A DNA stretch of 64,000 bases, taken from Leptospira saintgironsiae. Lineage in GTDB: Bacteria; Spirochaetota; Leptospiria; Leptospirales; Leptospiraceae. The notes beneath the pieces were generated by a model that ran no database searches, was not told the DNA's origin, and saw only the letters and a program-made list of their open reading frames with translations. The stretch is from the NCBI RefSeq assembly GCF_002811765.1, contig NZ_NPDR01000008.1:1-64000 (forward strand), written 5' to 3'. Both the position numbers and the translations under genes were made by a program. This document shows positions 1 through 8,053 of the stretch, in pieces. Each line of letters begins with the position of its first letter. The first letter of the stretch is position 1.

Positions 1-43
1 CATCACCATGGAACAATCTCAGCTAATAAAAAATTTTAATTTC

Positions 44-316
44 TCATTCGCAGTTATATTTGTTGTTAAAGAACTGATTATTTGCCTCAGCGAGTTTTTC
101 TTTTTGAGGGAAGAGGGCTTCCGTCTTTTTGACTCGTTTGGCTTTGCCGACGATTTCCCATACGGAAAAGGCCGTAAAAACCAATGTAGAGAATTGATGC
201 GACCGGTCAAGGAAAAACGTAGATAATCGATCCAATTTTTCACAGGAAAATCGGAAAAGAAACCGGAAAAAGAATCTTGTTTGCACTGCGGAAAATGCCG
301 ATACCAAAGCACTCAA
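44..316 (-). CDS. Possible small membrane/coiled-coil ORF (doubtful)
   Basis: This is an open frame of about 90 codons directly downstream of the YD-like lipoprotein gene. The only available start at its 5' end is a TTG that overlaps the upstream stop. The middle of the frame has a hydrophobic stretch (around FSTLVFTAFSVW) followed by a Lys/Glu/Ala/Asn-rich tail, which looks more protein-like than the competing frames. There is no clear ribosome binding site and no family I recognise. It may equally be non-coding spacer, and the rest of bases 1-312 shows nothing else convincing. Confidence 0.2.
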   Translation of the reverse strand: MSALVSAFSAVQTRFFFRFLFRFSCEKLDRLSTFFLDRSHQFSTLVFTAFSVWEIVGKAKRVKKTEALFPQKEKLAEANNQFFNNKYNCE

Positions 317-942
317 TCACAGATTTCTAATATACCCGTATTTTCGTAGAATCGATCACCACCATTGTCTTCTATGATAACCCAACCGTTGGAATCATAT
401 TCTAATTTATACCCTCCATCTGCTATCCCGATGGGACGGGTTCCACCACTGGCATAATTATAGCCATAAGCACCACTGTTCTCCGGGAATCCATTCGTAT
501 CGTAATCGTTAAACGATTCCGTACTTGAGCTCATTTCGTTCTTTCTAGACAATAACCTTTGAGAAGAATCATACGTATATGTATAATGTTGTCCCACAGT
601 GTTTGCTGGCGTTATCAGCTTATAGCTCTTTAAACCCCTTTGAGAAACCGGCACAGGAGACTCCGGCGGATCGAATAACCCTAACTTAGCATCATTTGCA
701 GAAATATAAGTTCTTACATAAGAAACCCCGGATGCTTTGCAGGTATACACTAACCCGGACGTGGAACATTGATAAGTAGATATAGTCGAAACACCATCAT
801 GTTTTCTGACTGTTTTAGGCACAGTCACACAATTCCTGCCGAGTAAGGCGAGAACAAGGGAATCGTTTTTTGAATCTTCTCCACAATTCAAGTGAAAAGT
901 TAAAAGCAAGAAGAGAGGGAAAAATAGGATGCGGTTTTTCAT
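313..942 (-). CDS. Small YD-like lipoprotein, copy 1
   Basis: This is a predicted 209-aa lipoprotein of unknown function. A short basic N-terminus and hydrophobic core lead to a lipobox ending HLNC at residue 20, so the mature protein should be lipid-anchored in the envelope. The C-terminal half carries sequences like the YD repeats of Rhs proteins (YTYDSSQRLLS, then LEYDSNGWVI). The protein ends in a conserved ENTGxLxICD tail. The neighbouring gene at 1123-1776 is a clear paralog with the same order of motifs: lipobox, an ALL-x-N/K-C-V segment, a YTYDSS repeat, and the ENTG tail. The two probably arose by tandem duplication. They are far too short to be Rhs toxins and have no toxin tip. The coding call is secure and the function is unknown. 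Confidence 0.8.
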   Translation of the reverse strand: MKNRILFFPLFLLLTFHLNCGEDSKNDSLVLALLGRNCVTVPKTVRKHDGVSTISTYQCSTSGLVYTCKASGVSYVRTYISANDAKLGLFDPPESPVPVSQRGLKSYKLITPANTVGQHYTYTYDSSQRLLSRKNEMSSSTESFNDYDTNGFPENSGAYGYNYASGGTRPIGIADGGYKLEYDSNGWVIIEDNGGDRFYENTGILEICD

Positions 943-1020
943 GTTTATGAGTTCTCCAATATATTAATTTTTGTTTTTAAACAGTTTTAGATCATTAGGG
1001 AAGCATTAGAATTCAGTAAT

Positions 1021-1110
1021 GCGATAGCGATGTGAAGGGGAAGTCGCGAATGCGACCGGAGCGACAGCGTAGCCCGTAGCAGCGCGACTCCCGCCAAGCG
1101 GGAGGATCGC
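1021..1110. repeat. GC-rich intergenic hairpin element
   Basis: The gap between the two YD-like lipoprotein genes holds a GC-rich stretch that contrasts with its AT-rich surroundings. It contains an inverted repeat GTCGC/GCGAC (1043-1047 and 1052-1056) and a 7-bp hairpin CTCCCGC/GCGGGAG with a 3-nt loop (1088-1104). The hairpin lies just past the minus-strand stop at 1123 but is not followed by a U-run in that direction, so a rho-independent terminator is not clear. It looks like a dispersed structured intergenic repeat; copy number cannot be judged from this window. Confidence 0.4.
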
Positions 1111-1122
1111 CCAAAATTTGGA

Positions 1123-1776
1123 TCAATCACAGATCTGTAAGGACCCAGTATTCTCAAAATAATAAGTATCTCCGTCCTCGAGTCCTATCGCCCAACCGCT
1201 TGGCCCAAAAGAGATACTAGTTCCGCCGACTGTTATATTACCCGGGCGCTTACTTCCTGGTGCATATGAATAGGTTGCAGGGACTCCATCTACGTCTAAG
1301 GGAAATCCGTTAAAATCATAATCTCCATAAATGCGATCATTAGAATCAGTCGCGTTGATAGCGGACACTAGGCGATGAGAAGAATCATACGTGTAAGTAA
1401 AATCGTAAAATACATTGGTCGGATCGGAATCACTCACGGTCTTATTTCTAAGAAGTCCTCTTTGAGAAGGGAAAAATCCAAAACCTTGGTTACCTCCAGG
1501 AGGGTTTACCACTCCTAATAACGCACCTTCGATGGATGAATAGGTTCTGGTTTGGATTATATTGTCTCCGCTGCAAATATAAGCCTTACCGGATACTGAA
1601 CAACTAAAGTCTACTACAGGATTTCCACCTGAATCAAGTACAGTGACGTTCTTGGGAAGGTTGACACATTTTTTGTTCAATAACAACGCAAGAACTGCGC
1701 TTTGATCATCTGACGAGCCATCACAATTGGTGAATATTATAAGAGAGAGAAGTAACCCGAGAGCGTAAATTTTCAT
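1123..1776 (-). CDS. Small YD-like lipoprotein, copy 2
   Basis: This is a predicted lipoprotein of about 217 aa, paralogous to the gene at 313-942. I place the start at the ATG at 1776 rather than 45 bases upstream. From there the protein begins with a compact lipoprotein signal (MKIYALGLLL, lipobox ending FTNC), and an upstream GGGACC-like sequence could bind the ribosome. The body has a cysteine-bearing N-terminal segment, a YD-type repeat (YTYDSSHRLVSA) and the same ENTGSLQICD end as its paralog. A conserved SQRGL motif also precedes the YD repeat in both copies. Function is unknown. YD motifs in large proteins bind carbohydrate or form shells, but one or two copies here cannot build a shell. 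Likely role: a surface or periplasmic lipoprotein. Confidence 0.8.
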   Translation of the reverse strand: MKIYALGLLLSLIIFTNCDGSSDDQSAVLALLLNKKCVNLPKNVTVLDSGGNPVVDFSCSVSGKAYICSGDNIIQTRTYSSIEGALLGVVNPPGGNQGFGFFPSQRGLLRNKTVSDSDPTNVFYDFTYTYDSSHRLVSAINATDSNDRIYGDYDFNGFPLDVDGVPATYSYAPGSKRPGNITVGGTSISFGPSGWAIGLEDGDTYYFENTGSLQICD

Positions 1777-1866
1777 ATAGAGGTCCCTGAAGAATATGGT
1801 AAAAAACTTTTTTAGTTTCAACCAACCGGGATTCTAACATGGGCGGGTTTAGGGGACAAGATCGGC

Positions 1867-1899
1867 TTCTACTAGGAACTCTTCCGTTTCTTAGTAGAA
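1867..1899. other. 12-bp inverted repeat
   Basis: TTCTACTAGGAA (1867-1878) pairs with TTTCTTAGTAGAA (ending at 1899), giving a near-perfect stem of about 12 bp with one G-U position. A third copy of the TTTCTACTAAAGGA-type sequence lies near 1930. The element sits between two minus-strand genes (the glycosylase ends at 1962). No clear U-run follows on either strand, so this could be a weak terminator or a regulatory hairpin. Confidence 0.35.
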
Positions 1900-1961
1900 A
1901 TACTAAAAGGGCAAAACTTCCTCACCGGTTTCTACTAAAGGAAGCCAGGTCTTTTTTTGTA

Positions 1962-2663
1962 TTAATATTCGTCCTCTTCTGTAGAATAATTCTCGCCTAT
2001 CGAAAATGCACAAATACGGGATAAGTGAGTATATGATAAGCCGGTTTCTTCTGCCCAAACATTGAATTGTTTCTGAATAGCCGCCAGATCCTTTTTGGAT
2101 TTACCTGCAGAAGACAAAGGCAAACCTACATCACGTAAACATAATATAACATCGGAAGACAGGATAAAAGAATCTCTTCCGATAAAGCGCAAGAAATATT
2201 GGCCGGTGTTCCCACCCAATCTGGAACCGTGTTTGGAGAGAAAATCCAAAAGTCCGATCTGATCCTGGATAGGCCAATCCGCCAAAAATTTTCCGAAACT
2301 ACCATGTTCCTGGGCAATCTCCACGACAAATTGTGCATTCTTTCTTACCGATGAGATCTTTTGTGCATTACGAATGATCTTTTCGTTCGATCCTAAAGCA
2401 TCCCAAAATCGGTTTGGCTGTTTAAGCAATTTTGCAGGATCAAATCCTAGGAATACTTCTTCAAATCCAGGCCACTTATTTTCTACAACCTTCCAAACAA
2501 AACCCGCGGAGAAAACTCGTTTTGCCATTTCACTAAGCACTCGATCATCCGAGAGGCGACTAAGTTTGTTCTTAGTACTTACTTTAGGAAGAAGAGATTG
2601 TAGAGCCTTCTCTCCACCTTTTCTTTTGGCCGCACGCTTTTGGATCTTGTCAAAAGAGCTCAT
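1962..2663 (-). CDS. Tag-like DNA-3-methyladenine glycosylase family protein
   Basis: This 233-aa cytoplasmic protein resembles the Tag (3-methyladenine DNA glycosylase I, HhH-GPD superfamily) branch, whose members excise alkylated bases to start base-excision repair. The visible signs are the N-terminal half containing KRVFSAGFVWKVVENKWPGFE, where Tag proteins have their conserved substrate-pocket helix. A later helical segment, GNTGQYFLRFIGRDSFILSSDV, resembles the helix-hairpin-helix region ending in the catalytic-Asp area. The classic N-terminal zinc-binding Cys/His of enterobacterial Tag is not seen, so it belongs to a divergent subgroup often annotated only as 3-methyladenine glycosylase. 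The ATG at 2663 has GGAG about 7 nt upstream. It appears monocistronic. Confidence 0.7.
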   Translation of the reverse strand: MSSFDKIQKRAAKRKGGEKALQSLLPKVSTKNKLSRLSDDRVLSEMAKRVFSAGFVWKVVENKWPGFEEVFLGFDPAKLLKQPNRFWDALGSNEKIIRNAQKISSVRKNAQFVVEIAQEHGSFGKFLADWPIQDQIGLLDFLSKHGSRLGGNTGQYFLRFIGRDSFILSSDVILCLRDVGLPLSSAGKSKKDLAAIQKQFNVWAEETGLSYTHLSRICAFSIGENYSTEEDEY

Positions 2664-2810
2664 TCATACTCCTAAACATAAACGATAAGATCGTAAAATA
2701 AAATGCCTGTGAAAAGTACGAATTTACGCAGCAAGGGAAAAATCCAAAATTTTCGCATCCGTTGTCACATCTCCTTCCTTAGAGCGTCTTTCTTTTAAAA
2801 GAGGAAATAA

Positions 2811-3251
2811 ATGAACGCAAGATTCAATTACGCCAAAGTGTATCCCCAAGTTTTAGAAAAAATGATGGAGATGGAAAACTTCGCTAAAAGTTCAGGGATT
2901 GACATCAAACTTTACGAGCTAATTAAGATCAGAGCTTCTCAGATCAATGGATGCGCATTCTGCATCAACATGCACACTGTGGATGCTAGGAAATCAGGAG
3001 AAGAAGAAAGAAGGATCTATCTTTTGAACGCTTGGAGAGAGGCCCCTTATTATACAGAAAAAGAAAGAGTCGCTCTGGAATTAACAGAGTACGTGACTAA
3101 AATTTCAGAACATGGGGTTTCGGATGATCTGTATACAAGAGTTAGAGCTCAATTTGAAGAAAAAGAATTTATCGCTTTGATCGTTGTGATCAATACAATC
3201 AATTCTTGGAATCGGATTGCAATCTCCACTGGAATGACCGCTCCAAACTAA
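2811..3251 (+). CDS. AhpD-like carboxymuconolactone decarboxylase family protein
   Basis: This 146-aa protein belongs to the CMD/AhpD superfamily. The diagnostic motif is CAFCINMH (Cys48, Cys51, His55), the CxxC plus His redox centre of AhpD-type peroxidase-recycling proteins. The preceding helix (LIKIRASQINGC) is also typical. The family acts as small cytoplasmic thiol reductases or peroxidases protecting against peroxide, though the substrate is not known for most members. GAGGAAAT lies just upstream of the ATG, giving a strong ribosome binding site. The gene stands alone between a divergent glycosylase gene and a convergent chemoreceptor gene. Family assignment is secure; the exact reaction is inferred. 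Confidence 0.9.
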   Translation: MNARFNYAKVYPQVLEKMMEMENFAKSSGIDIKLYELIKIRASQINGCAFCINMHTVDARKSGEEERRIYLLNAWREAPYYTEKERVALELTEYVTKISEHGVSDDLYTRVRAQFEEKEFIALIVVINTINSWNRIAISTGMTAPN

Positions 3252-3342
3252 AGAGGAGCTTGTTTAAATCTTCATACGTGTCTTTGGATCGGCTTCCGAT
3301 CGAAGGACGTATGAAATATTCTTTTGAGCTCGCGCTTATGCC

Positions 3343-4917
3343 CTACTCTAACTTAGTAGCTTCAAGAGTTTTTGTTAAAGATTGAGAAGTAACTTTTAAT
3401 CTTTCTAAACTAGTTCTGAGCTTTTCTGTGATCTCGGACATTTCCATTGATCTTCTGCTTAAATATTCGATCCCATTCAGGATCTGTTTTGCTCCATTCG
3501 ATTGTTCTAATGTAGAATTTTTCATCTCTTTAGAAAGATCACGGATATGTTTGTTCTTATCTTCCACTTCTGTAGAAAGGCTTTTTTGTTTATCCACAGA
3601 ATCTCCTACCTGAGCGAGTGCTTCTCCAATGGAGCCAATTCCAGAAGTCAATTCCCGGAAAGCCTGGACTAATTCTCCAAATTTTTCCGAACTTGTATCG
3701 GAGGCTTCTCCCAAAGCACCTATCTGTTTTACGATCTCTTTTGCATTTCGAGAAGAAGAATCCGCAAGCTTACTCACTTCCTCTGCGACTACTGAGAATC
3801 CTTTTCCAGCTTCTCCTGCTCTTGCAGCTTCGATAGCTGCATTCAAAGAAAGTAAATTTGTTTTTCCTGCAAGATCTTGGATCACTCCTAAGATCTTACT
3901 AACTTCTTGGACCGTACCTTTAAATTGAGAGAACACGTCCAATGCAACTCGGACTGTACCCTCTCCTTCTATCGCAGTTGCTGCTGAACCTTCGCCCAGA
4001 CTCCTAGCAAAGGATACTGCCTCGAATACTCGGACCATTTGATCTTTCCATTTATCTATAGAAGTAGAAGTGTCATCCCCAAATTCGTCCTGCTGTTCGG
4101 CCATCTTTGCGATGGAGTCGATACTTGCGCCCATTTGCTCTAAAGTAGCGGATGTTTCTTCTACCATGCTTGCAAGATCACGGCTACTATCTTCGTTTGC
4201 TCTAGCTACATCCTCCACATCTATTAAGGATTTGCGAAGTTCTTCTGCAACCGTTTCGGAACTATGTAAAATTTCCTTCGCAGCAGTATAGTTTCGGATG
4301 GTTCTTTCTTCTGCGCTTTGCGCTTCTTCCACTAATCTTCTTACAAACTTGGTTGCATAAGAAATAGTAACTCCGAATGCGAATAAGAATACTCCCATCA
4401 AAATTACCAGAGGGGATCTCAACCGAATCATTCCATCGTAGCCCATGGTCAGAAGTTGCGGGTTTAGAATAGTAAGTGCCATCGCCATTGCAGTGAATTG
4501 AACTGCAAGAACTGTAGAAGTGATAAAAGTAAATCTGGGATTGAACCTAAAAATGGTCCCTGCTAAAATTAAAAAATAGATCCCATAGTTAGCGGGGCTT
4601 AAAATACCATTTGGTTTCCATTGGTCTTCTGTTCCGAAATATCCAACCTGCACGATTGCGTAACCGATAAATTCCATGAACACTGTAGCGTATTTCAGCC
4701 AAGGTCTGTAACCGAAAAACTTCATTACAAAAATGGAAAAGAAGATGATGAATGAGTATGCGACGATCCCGCCTATATAATAGCCCAAAACTGCTTGGAT
4801 ACCGCTTTTCCAGATCAGTCCGAATGCAGTCCCGAATATAAAAACTACGGTTAAAAAAATTCGTAGATAGTTTGCTGCAACTTCTCCTTGGCGCTCTAAT
4901 TCCAAATTTCTATTCAT
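3343..4917 (-). CDS. Methyl-accepting chemotaxis protein, six-TM sensor
   Basis: This 524-aa chemoreceptor transmits signals to CheA/CheW and so to the flagellar motors. The N-terminal 200 residues form about six transmembrane helices (first [13 protein letters not shown], last [17 protein letters not shown]) instead of the usual two-helix periplasmic sensor. The ligand may therefore be sensed within or near the membrane. No HAMP domain is evident. A long coiled coil follows, and the signalling hairpin is clear around residues 350-385 ([16 protein letters not shown], then [11 protein letters not shown]). The ATG at 4917 has GAGGA just upstream. The chemoreceptor at 45785-47356 has the same architecture but diverged sensor sequence. 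The stimulus cannot be predicted. Confidence 0.95.
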   Translation of the reverse strand: MNRNLELERQGEVAANYLRIFLTVVFIFGTAFGLIWKSGIQAVLGYYIGGIVAYSFIIFFSIFVMKFFGYRPWLKYATVFMEFIGYAIVQVGYFGTEDQWKPNGILSPANYGIYFLILAGTIFRFNPRFTFITSTVLAVQFTAMAMALTILNPQLLTMGYDGMIRLRSPLVILMGVFLFAFGVTISYATKFVRRLVEEAQSAEERTIRNYTAAKEILHSSETVAEELRKSLIDVEDVARANEDSSRDLASMVEETSATLEQMGASIDSIAKMAEQQDEFGDDTSTSIDKWKDQMVRVFEAVSFARSLGEGSAATAIEGEGTVRVALDVFSQFKGTVQEVSKILGVIQDLAGKTNLLSLNAAIEAARAGEAGKGFSVVAEEVSKLADSSSRNAKEIVKQIGALGEASDTSSEKFGELVQAFRELTSGIGSIGEALAQVGDSVDKQKSLSTEVEDKNKHIRDLSKEMKNSTLEQSNGAKQILNGIEYLSRRSMEMSEITEKLRTSLERLKVTSQSLTKTLEATKLE

Positions 4918-5013
4918 TATTCCTCGGTTAGGCGGTTTTAGTTATTGGCCCAAAATCGCTTCAAATCGACCGAGTGTCAAGCAGGGATATTATGCAGATC
5001 TAAATTAGAAGAA

Positions 5014-6135
5014 TTAAAAGTCGATTGGGACCATCAAAGCGAGTTCAAGCGTGCTCATGTGGATTGTATATCCTGAATCTTTGAACAACGGTCCATGCCA
5101 ACTTAACCTGGCTTTTACAAATCCGAATTTAGGAGTTTCTACATATATCATATATGCGAAAACTTGTTTGTCCTTCGCATTGATGCTTGTCCTAGACAAA
5201 GCGCTCAAGGCTAATAATTCTAGAGGATTGTACTTATCCTGCAAATTCGCATAAACTAAAAGTGATATTATATCTGTAGAAAAATGGGTCCCCTGGCTAG
5301 CGAGATACGCACCCATCAATTCTAAATTATTTCCTTGGCTTAAATTTACTAAAAGATAATTGAATATAGCATCTCCCCTTCTCAAATCCACCAATCCGGA
5401 ACTTAATTGTATAAAACTCAATGTATTCAGAAAAGTATCTCTGTCACCCATTGCTCCATACATTTTTCCGATCGTTCCTCCTGGATCCCTAAAGTCCACA
5501 TTCCCTCTTATTCTCATATCCGCTAATCCGAAACCAAAGCCCATACGAAATCCATCCACTTCCGGATTTCCCCAATAGAATGTGGGTATTATATAATTAT
5601 AATCTACTTTTACATTAGTTCCAAGATCCGCAGTGACTGTATTTTTATCATTCTTACCTGTGCTATCACTACTGCCAGAAGAAGAGGAACTCGAATTGGA
5701 AGAAGAACCTGTATCAGGAGCAGGTACAGAATAGACTTGTTTATCGAATTCTTTTCTGGCAGAATGGAAGAGAAGTTGGAATCCAAATGCTTCGTTAATC
5801 TTATAGTCCTTACTTCTGATATCAAAAAAGAAATTCGGCTTTTGAGATTCTGTGGTCATCGAAGCAGACGCTCCTCTACCACTAATATCCAAGTCAGAAA
5901 TAAAATCATAACTTCCTCCAGGTTGGATGGAGAAAAATCTAGCCTTAGGACTTTTAGGAACGCCTAAATCCCTATCAAACTTATTTGCCTTTTGTGTAGA
6001 ATCATAATGATCTCTGATCTCCTTTAAAACATCTTCATCCAAGTCTGCTTTTACGGGAGAAGCAAAATTAGAGATCGGAAATAGAATGAAGAATAAAAGT
6101 AAGAAGTAAAATTTTGTTTGGATATTTCGCTTCAT
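5014..6135 (-). CDS. Hypothetical exported protein, possibly outer-membrane
   Basis: This protein of about 373 aa has an N-terminal signal peptide (MKRNIQTKFYFLLLFFILF, probable cleavage after NFAS). I do not recognise the family. The mature part has a serine-rich low-complexity linker of about 15 residues near position 150. It also has many alternating hydrophobic segments (for example FRMGFGFGLADMRIRG and IHMSTLELALMVPIDF) ending in an aromatic residue, which suggests an outer-membrane beta-barrel or barrel-associated protein. The ATG at 6135 is preferred over a TTG three codons upstream because it gives a standard signal sequence. The upstream gene at 6206 is divergent, and the short gap between them likely holds both promoters. 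Confidence 0.7.
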   Translation of the reverse strand: MKRNIQTKFYFLLLFFILFPISNFASPVKADLDEDVLKEIRDHYDSTQKANKFDRDLGVPKSPKARFFSIQPGGSYDFISDLDISGRGASASMTTESQKPNFFFDIRSKDYKINEAFGFQLLFHSARKEFDKQVYSVPAPDTGSSSNSSSSSSGSSDSTGKNDKNTVTADLGTNVKVDYNYIIPTFYWGNPEVDGFRMGFGFGLADMRIRGNVDFRDPGGTIGKMYGAMGDRDTFLNTLSFIQLSSGLVDLRRGDAIFNYLLVNLSQGNNLELMGAYLASQGTHFSTDIISLLVYANLQDKYNPLELLALSALSRTSINAKDKQVFAYMIYVETPKFGFVKARLSWHGPLFKDSGYTIHMSTLELALMVPIDF

Positions 6136-6205
6136 GTAATACAAAGAAGAATATTGCTTCTATCAATCCCATCTGAGTCAACTAACAAAACAGATTGAAT
6201 AAGTA

Positions 6206-7129
6206 ATGCTATCATTTAAGATGGAACCAATGGACGGCAGATTTAGATCCTTACTTTTAGTTAGCTTATCCTTCTTATACTTAAATTGTTTAAAAACATT
6301 TCCGGTATTAGAGGAGCCAGCTCCAGGAGAAGAAGGTTTAGTCGCTTTCGGACTAATCGTTGCCAAGGGTGGTATCTCAAATGGGATATTCAGAGGTATC
6401 GAAGAATCCATTGCAAAAGAAACTCATATCTCTTCTATTACAGGTAACGCCTTACGCATCAATTTAGAAGATCCAGGCAAAGAAATGGAGGGAGATGGAA
6501 ATTACAGATTCTTATGGGTCCAAAAATTACGATTAGGAAAATCAGAAGAAGGAGTGGCTAAATATTTTGTAGTTACACGCCTCCCACAAAACCAATCTTT
6601 AATTTTAGATAGCGCTTCTTATACTTATACTACCACTCACACTTATACAACTGTAAATAAATACGGACAGGTACAAACGCATACATATACAGTTCTTCAT
6701 ACAAATTCTATTCCGATAGAATACGATCCATTAGAAAAACCTAAATTTTCATTCTACAATCCGGGAGGATTGGAGATCCGCTTTATAGGAAATTTTATCG
6801 CTCACCCAAAAGGTTTAAATCTATCACTGGGTGGCCCTTATACTGGAACTTATGTTCTGACAAATATAGATACGTATCTAAAAGAAAATCCAAGTCTTAC
6901 ACCTGATTTTAAAAACAAATTTTATGGAAATGAAGAAGTAAGTCCAAAAGGAGCGGAGATCTATTTCCTCAAAAGATTTATCAAAGAAAATCGATCTCGC
7001 TATTGGCAGGATATTGCTATCAAAAAACTTTTTAAATTGGATCCTAAAACCAGAGAAGCTGCAATCAAGGCAAAGATACCAATTCCTTCTCAGGACTTAA
7101 GCTCCGAAAATCCAATACAACAAAATTAA
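6206..7129 (+). CDS. Hypothetical lipoprotein
   Basis: This 307-aa protein has a lipoprotein signal ending LYLNC (residue 28 from the first ATG). ATG codons at residues 6 and 9 give signal peptides closer to normal length, so the true start may be 6221 or 6230. The mature protein has an unusual Thr/Tyr-rich stretch near residues 135-160 (YTYTTTHTYTTVNKYG). The rest looks like a mixed alpha/beta envelope protein. No known domain is recognised. Its stop overlaps the convergent EamA transporter stop by 4 bp, so transcription from both sides meets here. Function is unknown. Confidence 0.75.
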   Translation: MLSFKMEPMDGRFRSLLLVSLSFLYLNCLKTFPVLEEPAPGEEGLVAFGLIVAKGGISNGIFRGIEESIAKETHISSITGNALRINLEDPGKEMEGDGNYRFLWVQKLRLGKSEEGVAKYFVVTRLPQNQSLILDSASYTYTTTHTYTTVNKYGQVQTHTYTVLHTNSIPIEYDPLEKPKFSFYNPGGLEIRFIGNFIAHPKGLNLSLGGPYTGTYVLTNIDTYLKENPSLTPDFKNKFYGNEEVSPKGAEIYFLKRFIKENRSRYWQDIAIKKLFKLDPKTREAAIKAKIPIPSQDLSSENPIQQN

Positions 7130-8049
7130 AATTTCTTTTCTCTGCCCAAAAGTTCGGCTAACAAAACACCTGTAAGCACCAAACTACATCCAATTAAACT
7201 TGTAGCATCCAATCTTTCTTCCAAAGTGAAATAGGCAAGGATGGCGGAGAAGACTGGCTCCAAAGAAAAGATAAGACCAGCTCTTGTAGGAGAAATCCCC
7301 TTTTGGTATTTTGTTTGTAAGAATGTAGTTCCTACAGAAGAGATCAAACCGTTATAGAATAATGCAGGCATTACTCTTGAATCCATTTTGATAAACAAAG
7401 GTTCAAACTCTGTCCAATGTAAGATGAACGCCAAAAGAAAAGCGAATATACTGGTCACTAATGTTTGGGATAAAAGCAGAATGTCCAAAGGACAGGACTT
7501 ACTCGCCTTATCCACATAGATAATGTATAAGGAAAAGAAAAACGCACCACCTAAGGTAAGAACATCTCCTAGATGATAAGATATTACAAGTTTATGATCT
7601 TCTCCTACTGACTCTGCAGAAAGGAAAAATAGACCGAACATTACTACGATCACTCCTAGTAAGTTTCCGGAGCTGGGCATCCGTTTCAAAAATAAAGTTT
7701 GTAAGATAGGAGTGATAACTACTAAGGTCCCAGTCAAAAATCCAGACTTAGTAGCAGTTGTGTATTTTAAACCTATTGTCTCGAATGCGAATCCCATAAA
7801 CATCCAGAAACCCAACAAAAATGCTAAGAAATATAGAGGCTTATTTGTCTTCCAATCCGGATAAGACACTGGGTTCTTTCTGTTCTTAAGAAAAATATAA
7901 ATTACAAAAACAAAAGTTGCGATCGCAAACCGGATCCCTATGAATAAACAGGAAGAAATTGAAACTAAACTTAATTTTGTAGCGGAGAAGGTTCCACCCC
8001 AGATCAAAGTGCAAAAAATTAAGGCGGCCTCGTTTTTATATCTGGTCAT
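7126..8049 (-). CDS. EamA/DMT-family permease
   Basis: This 307-aa inner-membrane protein has about ten hydrophobic helices in two repeated halves, the signature of the EamA (DUF6) drug/metabolite transporter superfamily. The N-terminal half opens with FCTLIWGGTFSATKLSL, the WG[GS] motif typical of these permeases. The second half ends with GLIFSLEPVFSAILAYFTLEE, the conserved EPV motif, and a last helix. The family exports amino acids, nucleotides or other small metabolites; the substrate cannot be told from sequence. The gene begins 4 bp after the stop of the M14 carboxypeptidase gene, so the two are probably cotranscribed and may act on related substrates. Confidence 0.9.
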   Translation of the reverse strand: MTRYKNEAALIFCTLIWGGTFSATKLSLVSISSCLFIGIRFAIATFVFVIYIFLKNRKNPVSYPDWKTNKPLYFLAFLLGFWMFMGFAFETIGLKYTTATKSGFLTGTLVVITPILQTLFLKRMPSSGNLLGVIVVMFGLFFLSAESVGEDHKLVISYHLGDVLTLGGAFFFSLYIIYVDKASKSCPLDILLLSQTLVTSIFAFLLAFILHWTEFEPLFIKMDSRVMPALFYNGLISSVGTTFLQTKYQKGISPTRAGLIFSLEPVFSAILAYFTLEERLDATSLIGCSLVLTGVLLAELLGREKKF

Positions 8050-8053
8050 GATC

